Origin: Tetmemena sp. SeJ-2015
Lineage: Eukaryota > Ciliophora > Spirotrichea > Sporadotrichida > Oxytrichidae
DNA: 64,000 bases
Reading direction: 5' to 3'
Assembly: GCA_027382625.1 (NCBI GenBank)
Contig: JAJKFJ010022706.1
Coordinates: 32,776 to 96,775, forward strand
Below the pieces are notes generated by a model. It worked only from the letters and a program-made list of their open reading frames with translations. It did no database searches and was not told where the DNA came from. This document shows positions 12,301 through 22,237 of the stretch, piece after piece; the stretch's first letter is position 1, and each line of letters starts with the position of its first letter. The translations under genes and the position numbers were made by a program.

Positions 12301-12597
12301 AGGAAGCATAATCCCGTGGGGTTAAATATTGATGAGTCAGATGGTGAAAGCCTAGATGAGAACTATGCGAAAGTCTCTTTCAAAGAAAAGCTCTACCATG
12401 CCAGAGCCAACAAGACTTCAACCAAAAGAGGCGAGACACCTATATCTGGAAACGCTAGGAAATCCACAGAGCCTCTTGAGCTGTCGAAATCGAAGGCAGA
12501 CGTGCCGACTCTTAGTGATTTAGTGCGAGCACAGGTTGGCAATCCAATCAATTTGACAAGAAGAACAACAAGAGCAGGAGCAAAAGCTCAGACTTGA
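9307..12597 (+). CDS. SecA-like P-loop ATPase/helicase
   Basis: One uninterrupted frame of 1096 codons from ATG at 9307 (MTDLSSQESLGLPENP) to TGA at 12595. About 560 N-terminal residues have no motif I recognise. The ATPase core follows: Walker A GIGNGKTLLA (residues about 559-568), Walker B VIDEYDW (about 649-655), a motif III-like GLTGS, then the second RecA-like lobe with EMQGRGTD (GRGTD about 809-813) and TEQIVGRVGR (about 839-848). GRGTD plus a GR-x-GR arginine finger resembles bacterial SecA more than generic DEAD proteins. The last roughly 150 residues are Ser/Lys/Glu-rich and probably disordered. No introns or IESs are needed, unlike many neighbours. Its role is unknown; a nucleic-acid or protein translocase is inferred from the fold only. 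Confidence 0.75.
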
Positions 12598-12731
12598 GGC
12601 TTCGCTCTTCTTGAGAAAGACTTCTCGGTAGGGTAATACTACTGCAGGAGGAAAGCCTCGAAAGAGGAAGATTGAGATTTTAACTTTACTTAAAAATTAA
12701 ATTCTAAGGTTTAAAATATTTGTGACTACCT

Positions 12732-13549
12732 TCACTCCATCCTCTCGTTGAATTGTATAGGTTGCGCAACAGGGTTTCCGTCTTCATTAATGACACCGGC
12801 TGAATGCAGTTGCATGACGAGCTGCTTGTAATCTTAGAGCTCGTCCAACTACTGTTGAAGTTCGCTCACCTCTTCTCTAACACGCTTATTCTGCTCCAGG
12901 TACTTTTGCTTGCTCTGACTGAGGAGCTTTTCCTCTTGCTTCACCTCTTCGAGCTCTTTTTTGTTTCTCTTTCGATTGGACGAGCTCTTCAACAGGAACG
13001 CTGACCTTCCTTTCTAACCTAGCAAATGTTCATTCACAAAAATAGTTACTGCTGAACTAAAGAGTTTAGGTTAGTGCAAGCGCTATTTCTGGTCTCATCT
13101 GGACTATTAGATTCTGCTTCTAATTAAACTTGTCCCGCCGAGCCTCTTTGGCTTTGTTGATCATATCCAAGGCCCCATCCTTGTCCAGAGTTATGATGAC
13201 GTCGCAGATCCACTTCTTGTCGAGGTGCAGCCAGTCGCTCTGGTCGGGGAAGTATGCAAGTATCCGAGGGGACTTCTGTGCGAAGTCCATAAAGTCCTCG
13301 GCTGACAGTCCTTCTATCTATGGCACTGCACTCACGATGATCTCGTTCCGTTTTAAGTACTGAAAAAAATGTTGGCATATTAATGCTTACCTCCTTCTCG
13401 CCATTTATGATGCCTCTGAGGAAGTACACGTTTGTACAGGTGAGCTTCGGCAAGTAGGCGTTGCAGTCTTGGGCCAGAAAATCGTAGAGCTCCTTCTTGC
13501 TCCCGATCTTCTCCCTCACAGTGTGCACGTTCACGCTAGAAAAGTTCAT
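12732..13549 (-). CDS. hypothetical protein with C-terminal coiled coil
   Basis: Minus strand, ATG at 13549 (MNFSSVNVHTVREKIG), stop TGA at 12732-12734. Two 31 nt GT-AG introns (13360-13390 and 13019-13049) join three exons. Exons 1-2 encode a compact domain with conserved-looking stretches (YLPKLTCTNVYFLRGIINGEKE, then PDQSDWLHLDKKWICDVI). Exon 3 is Lys/Glu/Gln-rich with heptad-like spacing (KKELEEVKQEEKLL). Family not recognised. It lies tail to tail with the SecA-like gene and head to head with the transposase. Confidence 0.65.
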
Positions 13550-13731
13550 TTCAACTTCTGGCGATGCTCTCCTTGATTAGTTCTAAAAAATTCTAATTTA
13601 TTAATAATTAATTTTTTGTTGGCACCCAGCCAATAGGGCGCTCTATTTATAAAACAAAATCCTTCTCGGCAAAAGAGAATTCTCCTGAAAGAAATCGCTC
13701 CGGGTTTGAAAGAAACTATTCTCTCTAAAGA

Positions 13732-15372
13732 ATGAATCAATTTCAAAGAGTCAAGTCAAAGATTACCGACTTCTTCAGGCGAAGGCGATCCTCAAATCAT
13801 TCCAGTAGTGAGTCAGATGACAGTGAAATTGAAGAATAAACCCAAGTCGACCAGTTCAGCAAGCAGAAAGGAGTCTAGTGCACTACTTCCTTGATCGTTT
13901 TAGGTGAGGGTGGGCTTCAGCCAATAAAAACCTTCGCTATCACAAAAGAAAGAATTGACCTACTGGAGAAAAGAGTGAAAGCAGTCATGAACTCTTCGGA
14001 TGTAGGTTACTTGGTGATGGATCCTAAGTAGTACATATGAGAGAGGGCTGGGCTTCAGAATGAACAATCGCCTCTCGAACCGCATAAAATTCTCAAAAGT
14101 GCTCTCAAAGTTGCTAAATATTTCCTTTCGCACAGACTCCCTGCAGATAGCTTTAACGCAGGCGTTTAAAATAAGCTGGAGAGCCTTGAAGATCTGCTAG
14201 GACCTGCAATTCCTAAACTTACATTATAATAAGTTCAAGAAATAGCGATTGATGTTCTCTCGTCTCTAAAGATAAACGCAGAGCTCAATACCAGATTCAA
14301 ATAGAGGAAAGCTTAGTAAGCTTAACACAAGAATCAGACGCTTAATTTGCGAGTCTCCTCCCTACGCCTGAAAGATGGAGTTAGTATTAAGAGTCTCTCG
14401 ACCAGGTTCAAGGTTTCCCAGTACAGAATAAGGGAAATTCTGAAAATGAAATTTGATCCGGCATGGCCAAACAAGCAAGCATAAATTAAAAAGACGCAAA
14501 GTCTTACCTCGAGAGGAAAAGACTTGATCTCCGAGGAGTTGATTAAGAGTGAGGGTTAAATTTCTCTAGACAAGCTAATTTTGCTATTACGAGAGAGACT
14601 CGGACTCAAGGCTGGTAAGTCAACGGTTAGATAACACGTCAGAAAAGAATTAGGCCTTGCTTATAAGTAGATCAGCTTCCTTTCTCATCGCGCCAATCTT
14701 TTAAGCTGCCGTAAAGAAAGGCAGGTGGCCGCCTACTTCTTTATAAAATGCCTTTGTGGAGGGAAAGTAATTATTAATGTTGATGAGAGCGCCCTTCATT
14801 ACACTTTGAACATGAAGAAATCTTGGAGCAAGCGGGGGAAATAGAAATTCTCTACTGCGTCATAAAGGCTTTCCTAGACAAGCATGATAGCAGCCCTTAG
14901 TAGCGATGACAAAGCGTACTATGCCATCAACTAAGGTATGAACAACAGCGTGACTGTGTACGAGTTCCTACTCAAGCTGTGTGAGCATCTTAACTATAAG
15001 GAGCCAGGATGGAAAAAGAAGAGCGTTATTCTCCTCGACAACGCTTCCTACCACAGGAGTTCTTATCTTCGAGAAAAGCTTCAACTCTTACAGATTCCCG
15101 TTCTCTTTTTAGGGCCCTATCATTTCAAGCTCGCTCCGGTCGAAAGATTCTTCGCTGTCATCAAAAGCAAAAGACATGATCTGAAACCTCTTCTGAAGCA
15201 GCAAAGCAGACAAGAAGAACTTAACAGGGTGGATCAATTATAATCTAGAAGTGAAGAAAAGCTAGTGCAAATATCTTTAAGTCTGGCAAGCACAAACGTG
15301 AGTTGGGCGAGCAAACTGTATAAAAAGACCCTGATCCAGGCTCTCAACGATTTAAGGCTCGAGGAAATGTGA
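13732..15372 (+). CDS. IS630/Tc1-mariner-type DDE transposase
   Basis: The frame runs from MNQFQRVKSKITDFF at 13732 to TGA at 15370. Catalytic motifs are in order: first Asp in IINVDESALHYTL (about 14780), second Asp in ILLDNASYHRS (about 15030), and Glu in LAPVERFFAVIK (about 15140). A basic helix-turn-helix-like region precedes the core (SIKSLSTRFKVSQYRIREILK, then LILLLRERLGLKAGKST). One TGA in frame at 14038-14040 interrupts the N-terminal part. It falls inside a possible 57 nt GT-AG intron (14002-14058) whose removal keeps frame, so the gene may be intact; otherwise it is a broken copy. No terminal inverted repeats were found around it. Confidence 0.8.
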
Positions 15373-16937
15373 ATTCTTCTTAGACTATAATTAAAACTCA
15401 TGGTTAGACATGCACTCTGGGTCACGCCAGCCTAAACTAATGCAAGAGATAATTAACTCTAATTTCAGACGAATCCCTCGGCCTCAAATCATCAAGGAAC
15501 TCTGATAATTTTCCGCTCCGACTACTCAGAAAGTGAAAGTCTCTGCTTTCAGGCAGAATCTCAGGGTTTTTAGCAGTTTATCAAAAAACACCTGGCCTGA
15601 TGAACTTTGATCTAAAATTATAGAGTAAATCGATCAAAAGGCTGAGAGTTTTTCTATCTTGCCTTCGCCTGGTGCCAATATAGAAAACCAAATCACTCTG
15701 CTCGAAGGCTAGTCGTCCCAAGTTGACTCGAATCTCTCAAGCGAGTTCTGATTTGAGTCTTTCTTTAAGAATTGTGATATTTTAATTTGCCCAAAGTTTA
15801 TTTTTTTCCGAAAGATTTTCCCTTCTGTCATTAAAATTGAGTCTTTGTCTTTGTTTATGGTCGGAGCCTCCTTATAAGGCTTGAAGTTTAATTTTATTAA
15901 ATTATCAAAGGGGGTGATGTTCAAAAGTGTGGTTTTCGAGTTATCTAAAAGGTTTTATCGCAAGGGTGCTTCTAGATACTAGGCGAGCTTACCAAGATGA
16001 GAAGATCTCCTCAAAGAAAAATATTTCCTAAAGAAAAAAAAGATTAACCAAGAGAGTATAATTTGATAAGAGCGAGAGAGTTTCAATTAATATTTAATTA
16101 AATTAAATAATCACAGACTCATAGGAGAGCCCATAGTAGGTCCTCCACATCCCTCTCTTTTCAGAATGCAAATTGATTCTGCATGGTTCAGAGAGCAACT
16201 TTTCAGACATTAAATGAATTTCTCCATCAACTTGTGCTTGAGTCTCATTTATTTTTGCGTACTTTCTAATTTCCTCCATTTTTGTTCTACTACTGCCAAT
16301 TTCCTTCATTACCTTGAGTCTCTATTCTTTTCTGAAATAAGAAAAGGGTTTTACCAAGGATGTTTAATCTTACGATTCCGCCTCCCGAGCGTATTGCCTC
16401 CAACATAGTTGAAAGGCGCCTGGGCCCGAAAACCCGATAGAAGTTTACCAACCACCTCAAACGTGGCGATTATGATATTTAAATTATACAGGCTGATGAT
16501 TGAACACTTACCTTGAGAAGAAATGCTATCACTTGCAAAAATAATCTTCCTGGCTTGGGAGAGAAACTTGGAAAGGTGATGATGTTATTTCCAAAGAGAA
16601 CTCCACTACTTCATTTGTTGGCCCAAGTCTCCTGGTTGTGAAGGCTCATTGTGGTGATCATGTATCGTTCGCTGTTGTCCTAGTCTACGTTTTATCACTG
16701 CTCAACATCAGTTGAGATTGAGTCTGATTCATTCAAGGGCGCCTTCAGACTCTTGTGGGTCGGTACTTTTCAAAATTATATCTAATTTAAAATTATAAGT
16801 TTTTAGAGACTCTCTCTTTTAAAGTTTATTTTCAAATATTTAATGACCAATTATTAATTTAAATATTGAGCATTAAATTTATTTTATAATTATTTTTTAT
16901 AACTCTAACTCTCTTAGACGAAGAAGCAAGGATAATA
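15373..16937. other. region with unresolved short coding fragments
   Basis: Several protein-like stretches appear on both strands but no full gene model holds. Plus strand 15410-15751 reads MHSGSRQPKLMQEIINSNF to NLSSEF with two in-frame TGAs (15503, 15608). Minus strand 15924 to about 15640 reads MNITPFDNLIKLNFKPYK to KIEKLSAF. Minus strand about 16790-16100 reads in pieces (NSERYMITTMSLHNQETW, GNNIITFPSFSPKPGRLFL, then MKEIGSSRTKMEEIRKY at 16309). The minus-strand pieces may be one gene split by IESs. The last 150 bp before 16938 is AT-rich. Confidence 0.35.
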
Positions 16938-18785
16938 ATGGCAACTCTGAATTCACTCAGCAATCAAATCCAGAGCGTCGAGCAATTGGGCATCAGCAGC
17001 AATGGAGACGACAGGCTCTCCAAAGTTACACAGAATGATAATTAGATGCGCCCAAGCAATTTAAAGGGCCATCACATAAGAGAAAATGCTCCTGCGAAGT
17101 GTTTAGATAGAATTTCTAATCTCAAGTTCACTGACAGTAGGTCTACTCCTTCAGAAAGACAGAATCATGAGCCCCTTCAATCTGAGAAATTATTTTCGGA
17201 GCAAAGAAAGTAGATCGAGCGATTTGGCCTCCCCTCTAAGTTCAACCCTCCAAAATGGAAAAAGATAAAGCATGAATCACTAGAGACCTAAATAGAGATG
17301 ACCCTACAAGAAGTCGGAGACGTATCCAGTGTCCTTAAGATGTGCTTGAAGACACCAGGCGAAATTATTCAGATCAAAGAGAAGAGAGACGCACTATTCA
17401 AGCAATTTAACTGGCATAGAGAGCAAATCAACTTTGTATGTCGTCTCTTCAAAGACAGGGCTCACTTCAATGAGTGGTTTCATGTCTACTCCTCAGAAAA
17501 TCAAGAAATTTCCAAAGCTGCTTCGCAATGCAACAAAAGTTTTACCGACTTCGTTTTTGAGAAAAAGTTCATCAAGAAAAGGGACTAGAAGTAGCAGGAC
17601 AGAAATGACAAGCCTGCATGGTGGAAGTAGCAATAAAAGAGTGAAGAGAGCAAACAAGAGGAGGCTATGTGCTCTGATAATTATGGCAAGGAGAGGAAAC
17701 TGATGGCTGACGAGATGCTCTCCTTGAGAAAGAAACATCATCAGAAGATGGTTGAGGCACATGTGATGGCCCGAAAGTGGAAGCGTGAAGCCAAGTCATA
17801 CAAGGAGCAGGCGGAGATGTATAAGAAACAGCTGGAATAGCACCTGGAGGATTATCTGAAATAGTCGTGCGAGATTGCAAGCGTTAAAGAGCAGCTTGAT
17901 GATGTGAGGAAGAGGTTGGTGGAGTAATAGAAATGCAATCCCCTTATCATAAGTGATGGATGGAAAATCAAGAAGTCCAAGCTGCGAGAACGTATCAATC
18001 CCGAGAGTTTTCAGATAAATGGACCTTCGCTCGGTTTCTTCTGGTCATAGTTCCCTTGGGGGAGGAGGCGATTCAACAATAAGTAATGGCAGTATGAGGG
18101 CAACTTCCGAGACCCCAGCTTATGGAACCAGCTTGAGTATGACTTGATTTATCTTGAAGGAGGTAGGAAGTTCCTCGTCATTGTGGTGGATCCTCCCTGG
18201 GTAGGTACTGGCATGAAGTTGCCCTATGCCACTATGACCAATGACGAATTCTTCAATAGTATACCGTGGGATCGCTTGTAGGATGACGGCTACCTATTCC
18301 TCTGGGTCACCCAAGCTTAGATGGAGGATGCGCTGAAGCAAATTAACGACCGTGGCTACATGAAATGCGATATCATCGTGTGGGTCAAATTGAACAAGGA
18401 CAAGACTTTGAACAATAACATTGGCTATTACTCTCGACATGTGGCCGAGTTCTGCATCATAGCAAGAAAGCGCAAGGAGTTCGCCGAGCTCAGACAGTAG
18501 ACTGTGCTCCACTATCTCTCAAATGTCATAATAGAAGAGGTAGGAGTGGCCAGCTAGAAGCCGACGAAATTTTACGAGTTCGTTGAGGAGTTCATTCCTC
18601 ACGATCGCTATTTGGACCTCTGCGGCAGACAGTGTGGATAACGTGACCGCTGGATCACTGTAGGCATTCAGAGTATCGATATGACTCTCTAGCAGCCGCT
18701 TGGAAGCTAGATTCCCTACTCTTTCTACCAACCGCTAGATCAAAATCAACCAATTCTCTTCCCTGGCCCTAATTCAAATATTTGA
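16938..18785 (+). CDS. MT-A70 family N6-adenine methyltransferase (METTL3/MTA1-like)
   Basis: A single uninterrupted frame of 615 codons, ATG at 16938 (MATLNSLSNQIQSVEQ) to TGA at 18783. The C-terminal third is an MT-A70 domain: catalytic DPPW at residues 418-421, followed by MKLPYATMTNDEFF, DDGYLFLWVT, CDIIVWVKLNK, SQKPTKFYEFVE and YLDLCGRQCGQRDRWITVG, matching the METTL3-type order. The N-terminal 380 residues include Ser-rich disorder, a possible helical domain and a basic coiled coil (LRKKHHQKMVEAHVMARKWK). Family members methylate adenine N6 in RNA or, for ciliate MTA1, in DNA; which applies here cannot be told. The 3' end is about 55 bp from the convergent glycerate kinase fragment. Confidence 0.85.
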
Positions 18786-18838
18786 TTTTGAGCTTTCTAT
18801 GCCTTCGGTTCTTGTTAATTATAATAATATTTATCTTA

Positions 18839-19565
18839 TCAATCAAAAAATTTTACCTTATCCCTAGTCAATTTACTATGATGCTCCTCGTCAAAGTAAA
18901 GATGCTCTAGAGTTTCTTGAAGCTCTTTATAATTAATGCTCTCCAAAGTCTAATCTGCTTTTAACTTGTAAATCCCCAAACCTATCATCGCACCTAGTCC
19001 TCCATCACAATAAGCAGACCCTCCTGATCCAATCACAATTTTATTGACTTCATGCTAGCTTATTATTTTGGATATCAATTGTCCAGTTCCCTAATAACTA
19101 TCAGAAATATACTAAACTTACAATAGAGGAGGCTCTCCACACGTCTCTTTCCTCCCTCAGAAGCATTTACAGACCTGAAGTATTTGCAACCTCTATATAC
19201 GCTGCTTTATTTTCAAGATCCAATAAATACTCAGTGTCTACTTCTCTGTAAAGGGGATCAAGAATTTTATCTTTCACAAGTTCAATCCTAGATGCACTGA
19301 AATCTTTTGCTCCTTATGATTTTTATATGATATGCTGCATGCATTTTACAAAGCCATCACCTCCATCGGATATAGGAATTTCCTGTATAGCTAATTCTTT
19401 ATCTTAATTATCCTAATTCTATTGGAGGCTATCTCTTATAGGTTAAAGTTTGTCTCTTACTATAGAGCACAACTACTATGATGTTAATGTATCTTTAAAT
19501 TTGTCAAAGATAAGAAGCACCTTTTTCTAACTTTATTATGAAATGACTCTGCTTGAAGCTTACAT
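18839..19565 (-). pseudogene. glycerate kinase (GarK/GLYCTK type), C-terminally truncated
   Basis: Minus-strand ATG at 19565 leads to KKVLLIFDKFKDTLTSQQL, matching the family N-terminus (PD-FKG-LTS). Further motifs: IPISDGGDGFVKCMQ, LDPLYREVDTEYLLDLENKAAYIEVANTSGLQMLL, then after a 31 nt GT-AG intron (19091-19121) GTGQLISKI and KIVIGSGGSAYCDGGLGAMIGLG. The frame ends at TGA 18839-18841 after about 230 residues, roughly 150-200 short of the usual length, and the MT-A70 gene fills the space beyond. The missing C-terminal half may lie elsewhere in the germline (dispersed segments) or be lost. Sequence up to the break looks well preserved. Confidence 0.7.
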
Positions 19566-19837
19566 TACTATTCTAAATTTAATTAAAGTAATTTCAATAG
19601 ATAAATTATATGCAACTTTATGAAATTCGCGTTTCTAGAAAAGACCTTTAGATTTATTATAACTCCTCCTTCATTATAATGATAGGATTATGATTTAGAA
19701 ATTTATGTTGGAGTGAATTTAAAAAGAGAGTGCAAGTGATTATATTAGTGCTTATAAAAGAGAGATAAGTAGGTAAATTATTAAATAATTTTAGAATTAT
19801 GGGCTCTCTCATGTGTTGCTGATGAGCGGCCCTGATT

Positions 19838-20272
19838 CTAAATGTCAATTTGCACCATGTGCGCAAAATGATGCTCAGTGAGTGCCCTCCAATTGGTTGT
19901 GGATAATTGGCTGCACGCAAGCCTCAACACAGGTTTATAATATCTACTATAATTAAGTACACAGGTGACGTAGTCTCTCATGGGATACATGCAAGTCTTG
20001 GTGGGGTTGATCTTGATAATTCTCTCGAGTTGAGTCTCGCATCTTTCCAACTTTTCTTTCCAGTATTTGCACTGAGGCTTGCAGTCTTCAATCAGTAGTG
20101 ACTTGGGGTTCTCTCCCTCCTTTAGCATTGTCTTCACATAGCCTAAACAAAGATTAACAAGGGAACTTTGAGCAGAAGGAAAGAGCTTACTTGGGGTGGC
20201 GATGTGTGGTGCCATGCTGCTCTCGTAGGTCATCCAACCTGGGGTTAGCCATCCTGCTACTCCTCCTCCCAT
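19838..20272 (-). CDS. mitochondrial complex III hinge-like (QCR6-like) protein
   Basis: ATG at 20272 (MGGGVAGWLTPGWMTY). A 48 nt GT-AG intron (20143-20190) joins HIATP to SYVKTMLKEGENPKSLL. The core has the paired-cysteine helical hairpin typical of the hinge protein: IEDCKPQCKYWKEKLERC then NPTKTCMYPMRDYVTCVL. A CHCH-type protein is the alternative. The 3' limit is uncertain: the frame stays open past 19838 because TGA is rare, so the given end marks only the last convincing coding sequence (about TEHHFAHMVQIDI). Confidence 0.55.
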   Translation of the reverse strand: MGGGVAGWLTPGWMTYESSMAPHIATPSKLFPSAQSSLVNLCLGYVKTMLKEGENPKSLLIEDCKPQCKYWKEKLERCETQLERIIKINPTKTCMYPMRDYVTCVLNYSRYYKPVLRLACSQLSTTNWRALTEHHFAHMVQIDI

Positions 20273-20641
20273 TTTACTTTATACGCTTTAATAATTATAA
20301 TTCTAAATCACAACTCCCAATTAGTATATTTCACTTCTCACTCGAAAATAAAGTCTTCAATGTCTGCATGTAATCTTCTATAAGATTAATATAGTTTTCA
20401 AAAATGATAGAGAGAAATAATAAAGAAATATCATTAAAACCAAAAGGGAGGCAGATTTATAAAGATAAAGAAAATATAAGATGAAAACTATGAACATAAT
20501 GAAATCTCCTACAACGCCTAGGGCTCACAGATCTTTCATTCTTAACTTAATGTTTGTTTTAAGAGAAGTAATTTAAGATTGTGTTAGATTGGTGTGAGCC
20601 TACTTTTAATAATCTATCTAAATGCAAGCATAGTAGCAAGC

Positions 20642-21630
20642 ATGGGAGGACCTTTACCTCCTGAGTGGTGGAAAGATCTTAAGGGCAGACACATGAACTC
20701 TATGCAGGAGTTCTAATAAATGTATAGTGAGGGAGAACTTAAAGGCAAGATCATATTTTTTGAATTCTTCATGCAACAATAGAAATATAGACACTCTTAA
20801 AATAATTTTAAGTCTATTAAAGATTGATGAATGCCCTTGGTGCTACAAGAGTATGACTGATTACAACAGACTGATAGATGATTTACTTGAGTGGTATGGT
20901 CCTGAGAAAATAGACTTTGTTGCAGTTGATGGGCCGAATGCAAGAGAATTTGGAGTATATTTCCAAGCCTATTCCTACCCTACCTTCACTTCAGCAATTT
21001 TAGACTAACTTTAAAAGCATTAGATTTAATAAGATTATTACAATCCCTTCAAAAGGAGCTGTACCCCATATAAAGTTTCACACTTCTCCTAGAACCTACG
21101 AAACTTTGAAAGCGTGGGCTTTGCAAGTGATGGGAGACACTCCCCTCCGCCCAGGAGTTTAACTTCCCAGTCCAGATGAAGAAAGGAAGATGCAAGCACT
21201 CAGAGAGTAGATTGACTAGGTGATACTCCATGATTAAATGATAGCATAGAGTGAAACTGTGCTCGTGGCTTTTACAGACATGCTTAAAGCTGTATCTGAG
21301 AGCAGTGTCAAAGAAGCGGAGAAGCTAAAGTTGCTCAACGATTATATATCTAAGATGAACTTGGGTAGTGGAAATCAATAGAAAGATGGACAGGGAGGTT
21401 TGATAGCCCAGCCAAGTGGATGGCTACAAAGTGAGGAATTTAAATAATTCCTCATCGGAGTAGTTCTAGGAAGTTTACTCTCTATGGTGCTTGTAATATA
21501 CTTAAACATCAACCCAGGACAGGAAAATCAAAAAGAAACCACACTCAAGAAAAAGACCTCCACTAATTTATTCTATTCTAGAACTTTTATTTCAATTTAA
21601 TTCGAAGACTGTCAAAAGTTAAAGCGTTGA
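20642..21630 (+). CDS. thioredoxin-fold protein with C-terminal membrane anchor
   Basis: ATG at 20642 (MGGPLPPEWWKDLKG). After removal of two IESs (20781-20832 and 20991-21006) the protein reads KIIFFEFFMQQCPWCYKSMTDYN, then IDFVAVDGPNAREFG and the cis-Pro segment YSYPTFTNFKSIRF, then GAVPHIKFHTSPRTYETLKAW. This is the usual thioredoxin order: beta strand, CxxC (CPWC), cis-Pro, final helix. A hydrophobic stretch FLIGVVLGSLLSMVLVIYL near the C-terminus suggests a single-pass membrane protein, as in PDI-like TMX proteins. Stop TGA at 21628. A related fold is encoded immediately downstream. Confidence 0.75.
20781..20832. other. IES, 52 bp, pointer AAT
   Basis: AAT at 20778-20780 recurs at 20830-20832. 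Removing 52 bp (1 mod 3) gives EFFMQQCPWC, matching the EFYAPWCxxC spacing of thioredoxins. No GT-AG ends. Alternative repeats TGAA and TTGA also restore frame but place CPWC too close to the strand. Confidence 0.65.
20991..21006. other. possible short IES, 16 bp, pointer ACT
   Basis: ACT at 20988-20990 recurs at 21004-21006. Removing 16 bp joins YPTFT to NFKSIRFNKI in frame. A one-base indel would also explain the break. Confidence 0.45.
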
Positions 21631-21879
21631 TGAAGAGAAAGTTGCGTGATTTACTAATTTCTATTTATCTAGGCTATTTCTGTATTCAAATATCACATAA
21701 AAGTTTTAGAGGTATCTTTCATTCTACTGGTTGTGGCAGTAGTTTCATTAATCCTTATTTAATTTTTTTATTCGAAAGTTAATATCCTGGTTGAGTGTGA
21801 TGATGCGCATTTGCATGTGAACTACTAACCAGAACATCGCAATTTAAAACTATATTTATATTTGATCAATCATCACTAG

Positions 21880-22205
21880 CATTCACTGTTGAGTGATAGC
21901 AATATATACGGATAATAGTAGTAGTAGGCAAAGATACTCTTCATCTTCTTTAGGAAGATATTAGCAAGCAGATCCGCAATCGCTGAATACTAATGACAGA
22001 AACCAGCGTAAGAAACTCATAAGGTAACTTGAAACTTAAAACTAGCATTATATATATATTCAAGCATATTTTTTTAACTGCCTACTATCAAACTTAAAGA
22101 GAAAATTAAAGGGAATGGACAGAAAAAGAAGATGTTTAGGATATATAAAATATCTACTAAGATCACACTCAATAAAGAGAGTAAGACTCTAATCACCACT
22201 CTAAC

Positions 22206-22237
<32 letters not shown>

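Noticed and set aside
15410..16000. A second transposon ORF using TGA as tryptophan
   Set aside because: A minus-strand frame also reads through part of the region, and neighbouring large genes never use TGA internally; evidence for recoding is too weak.
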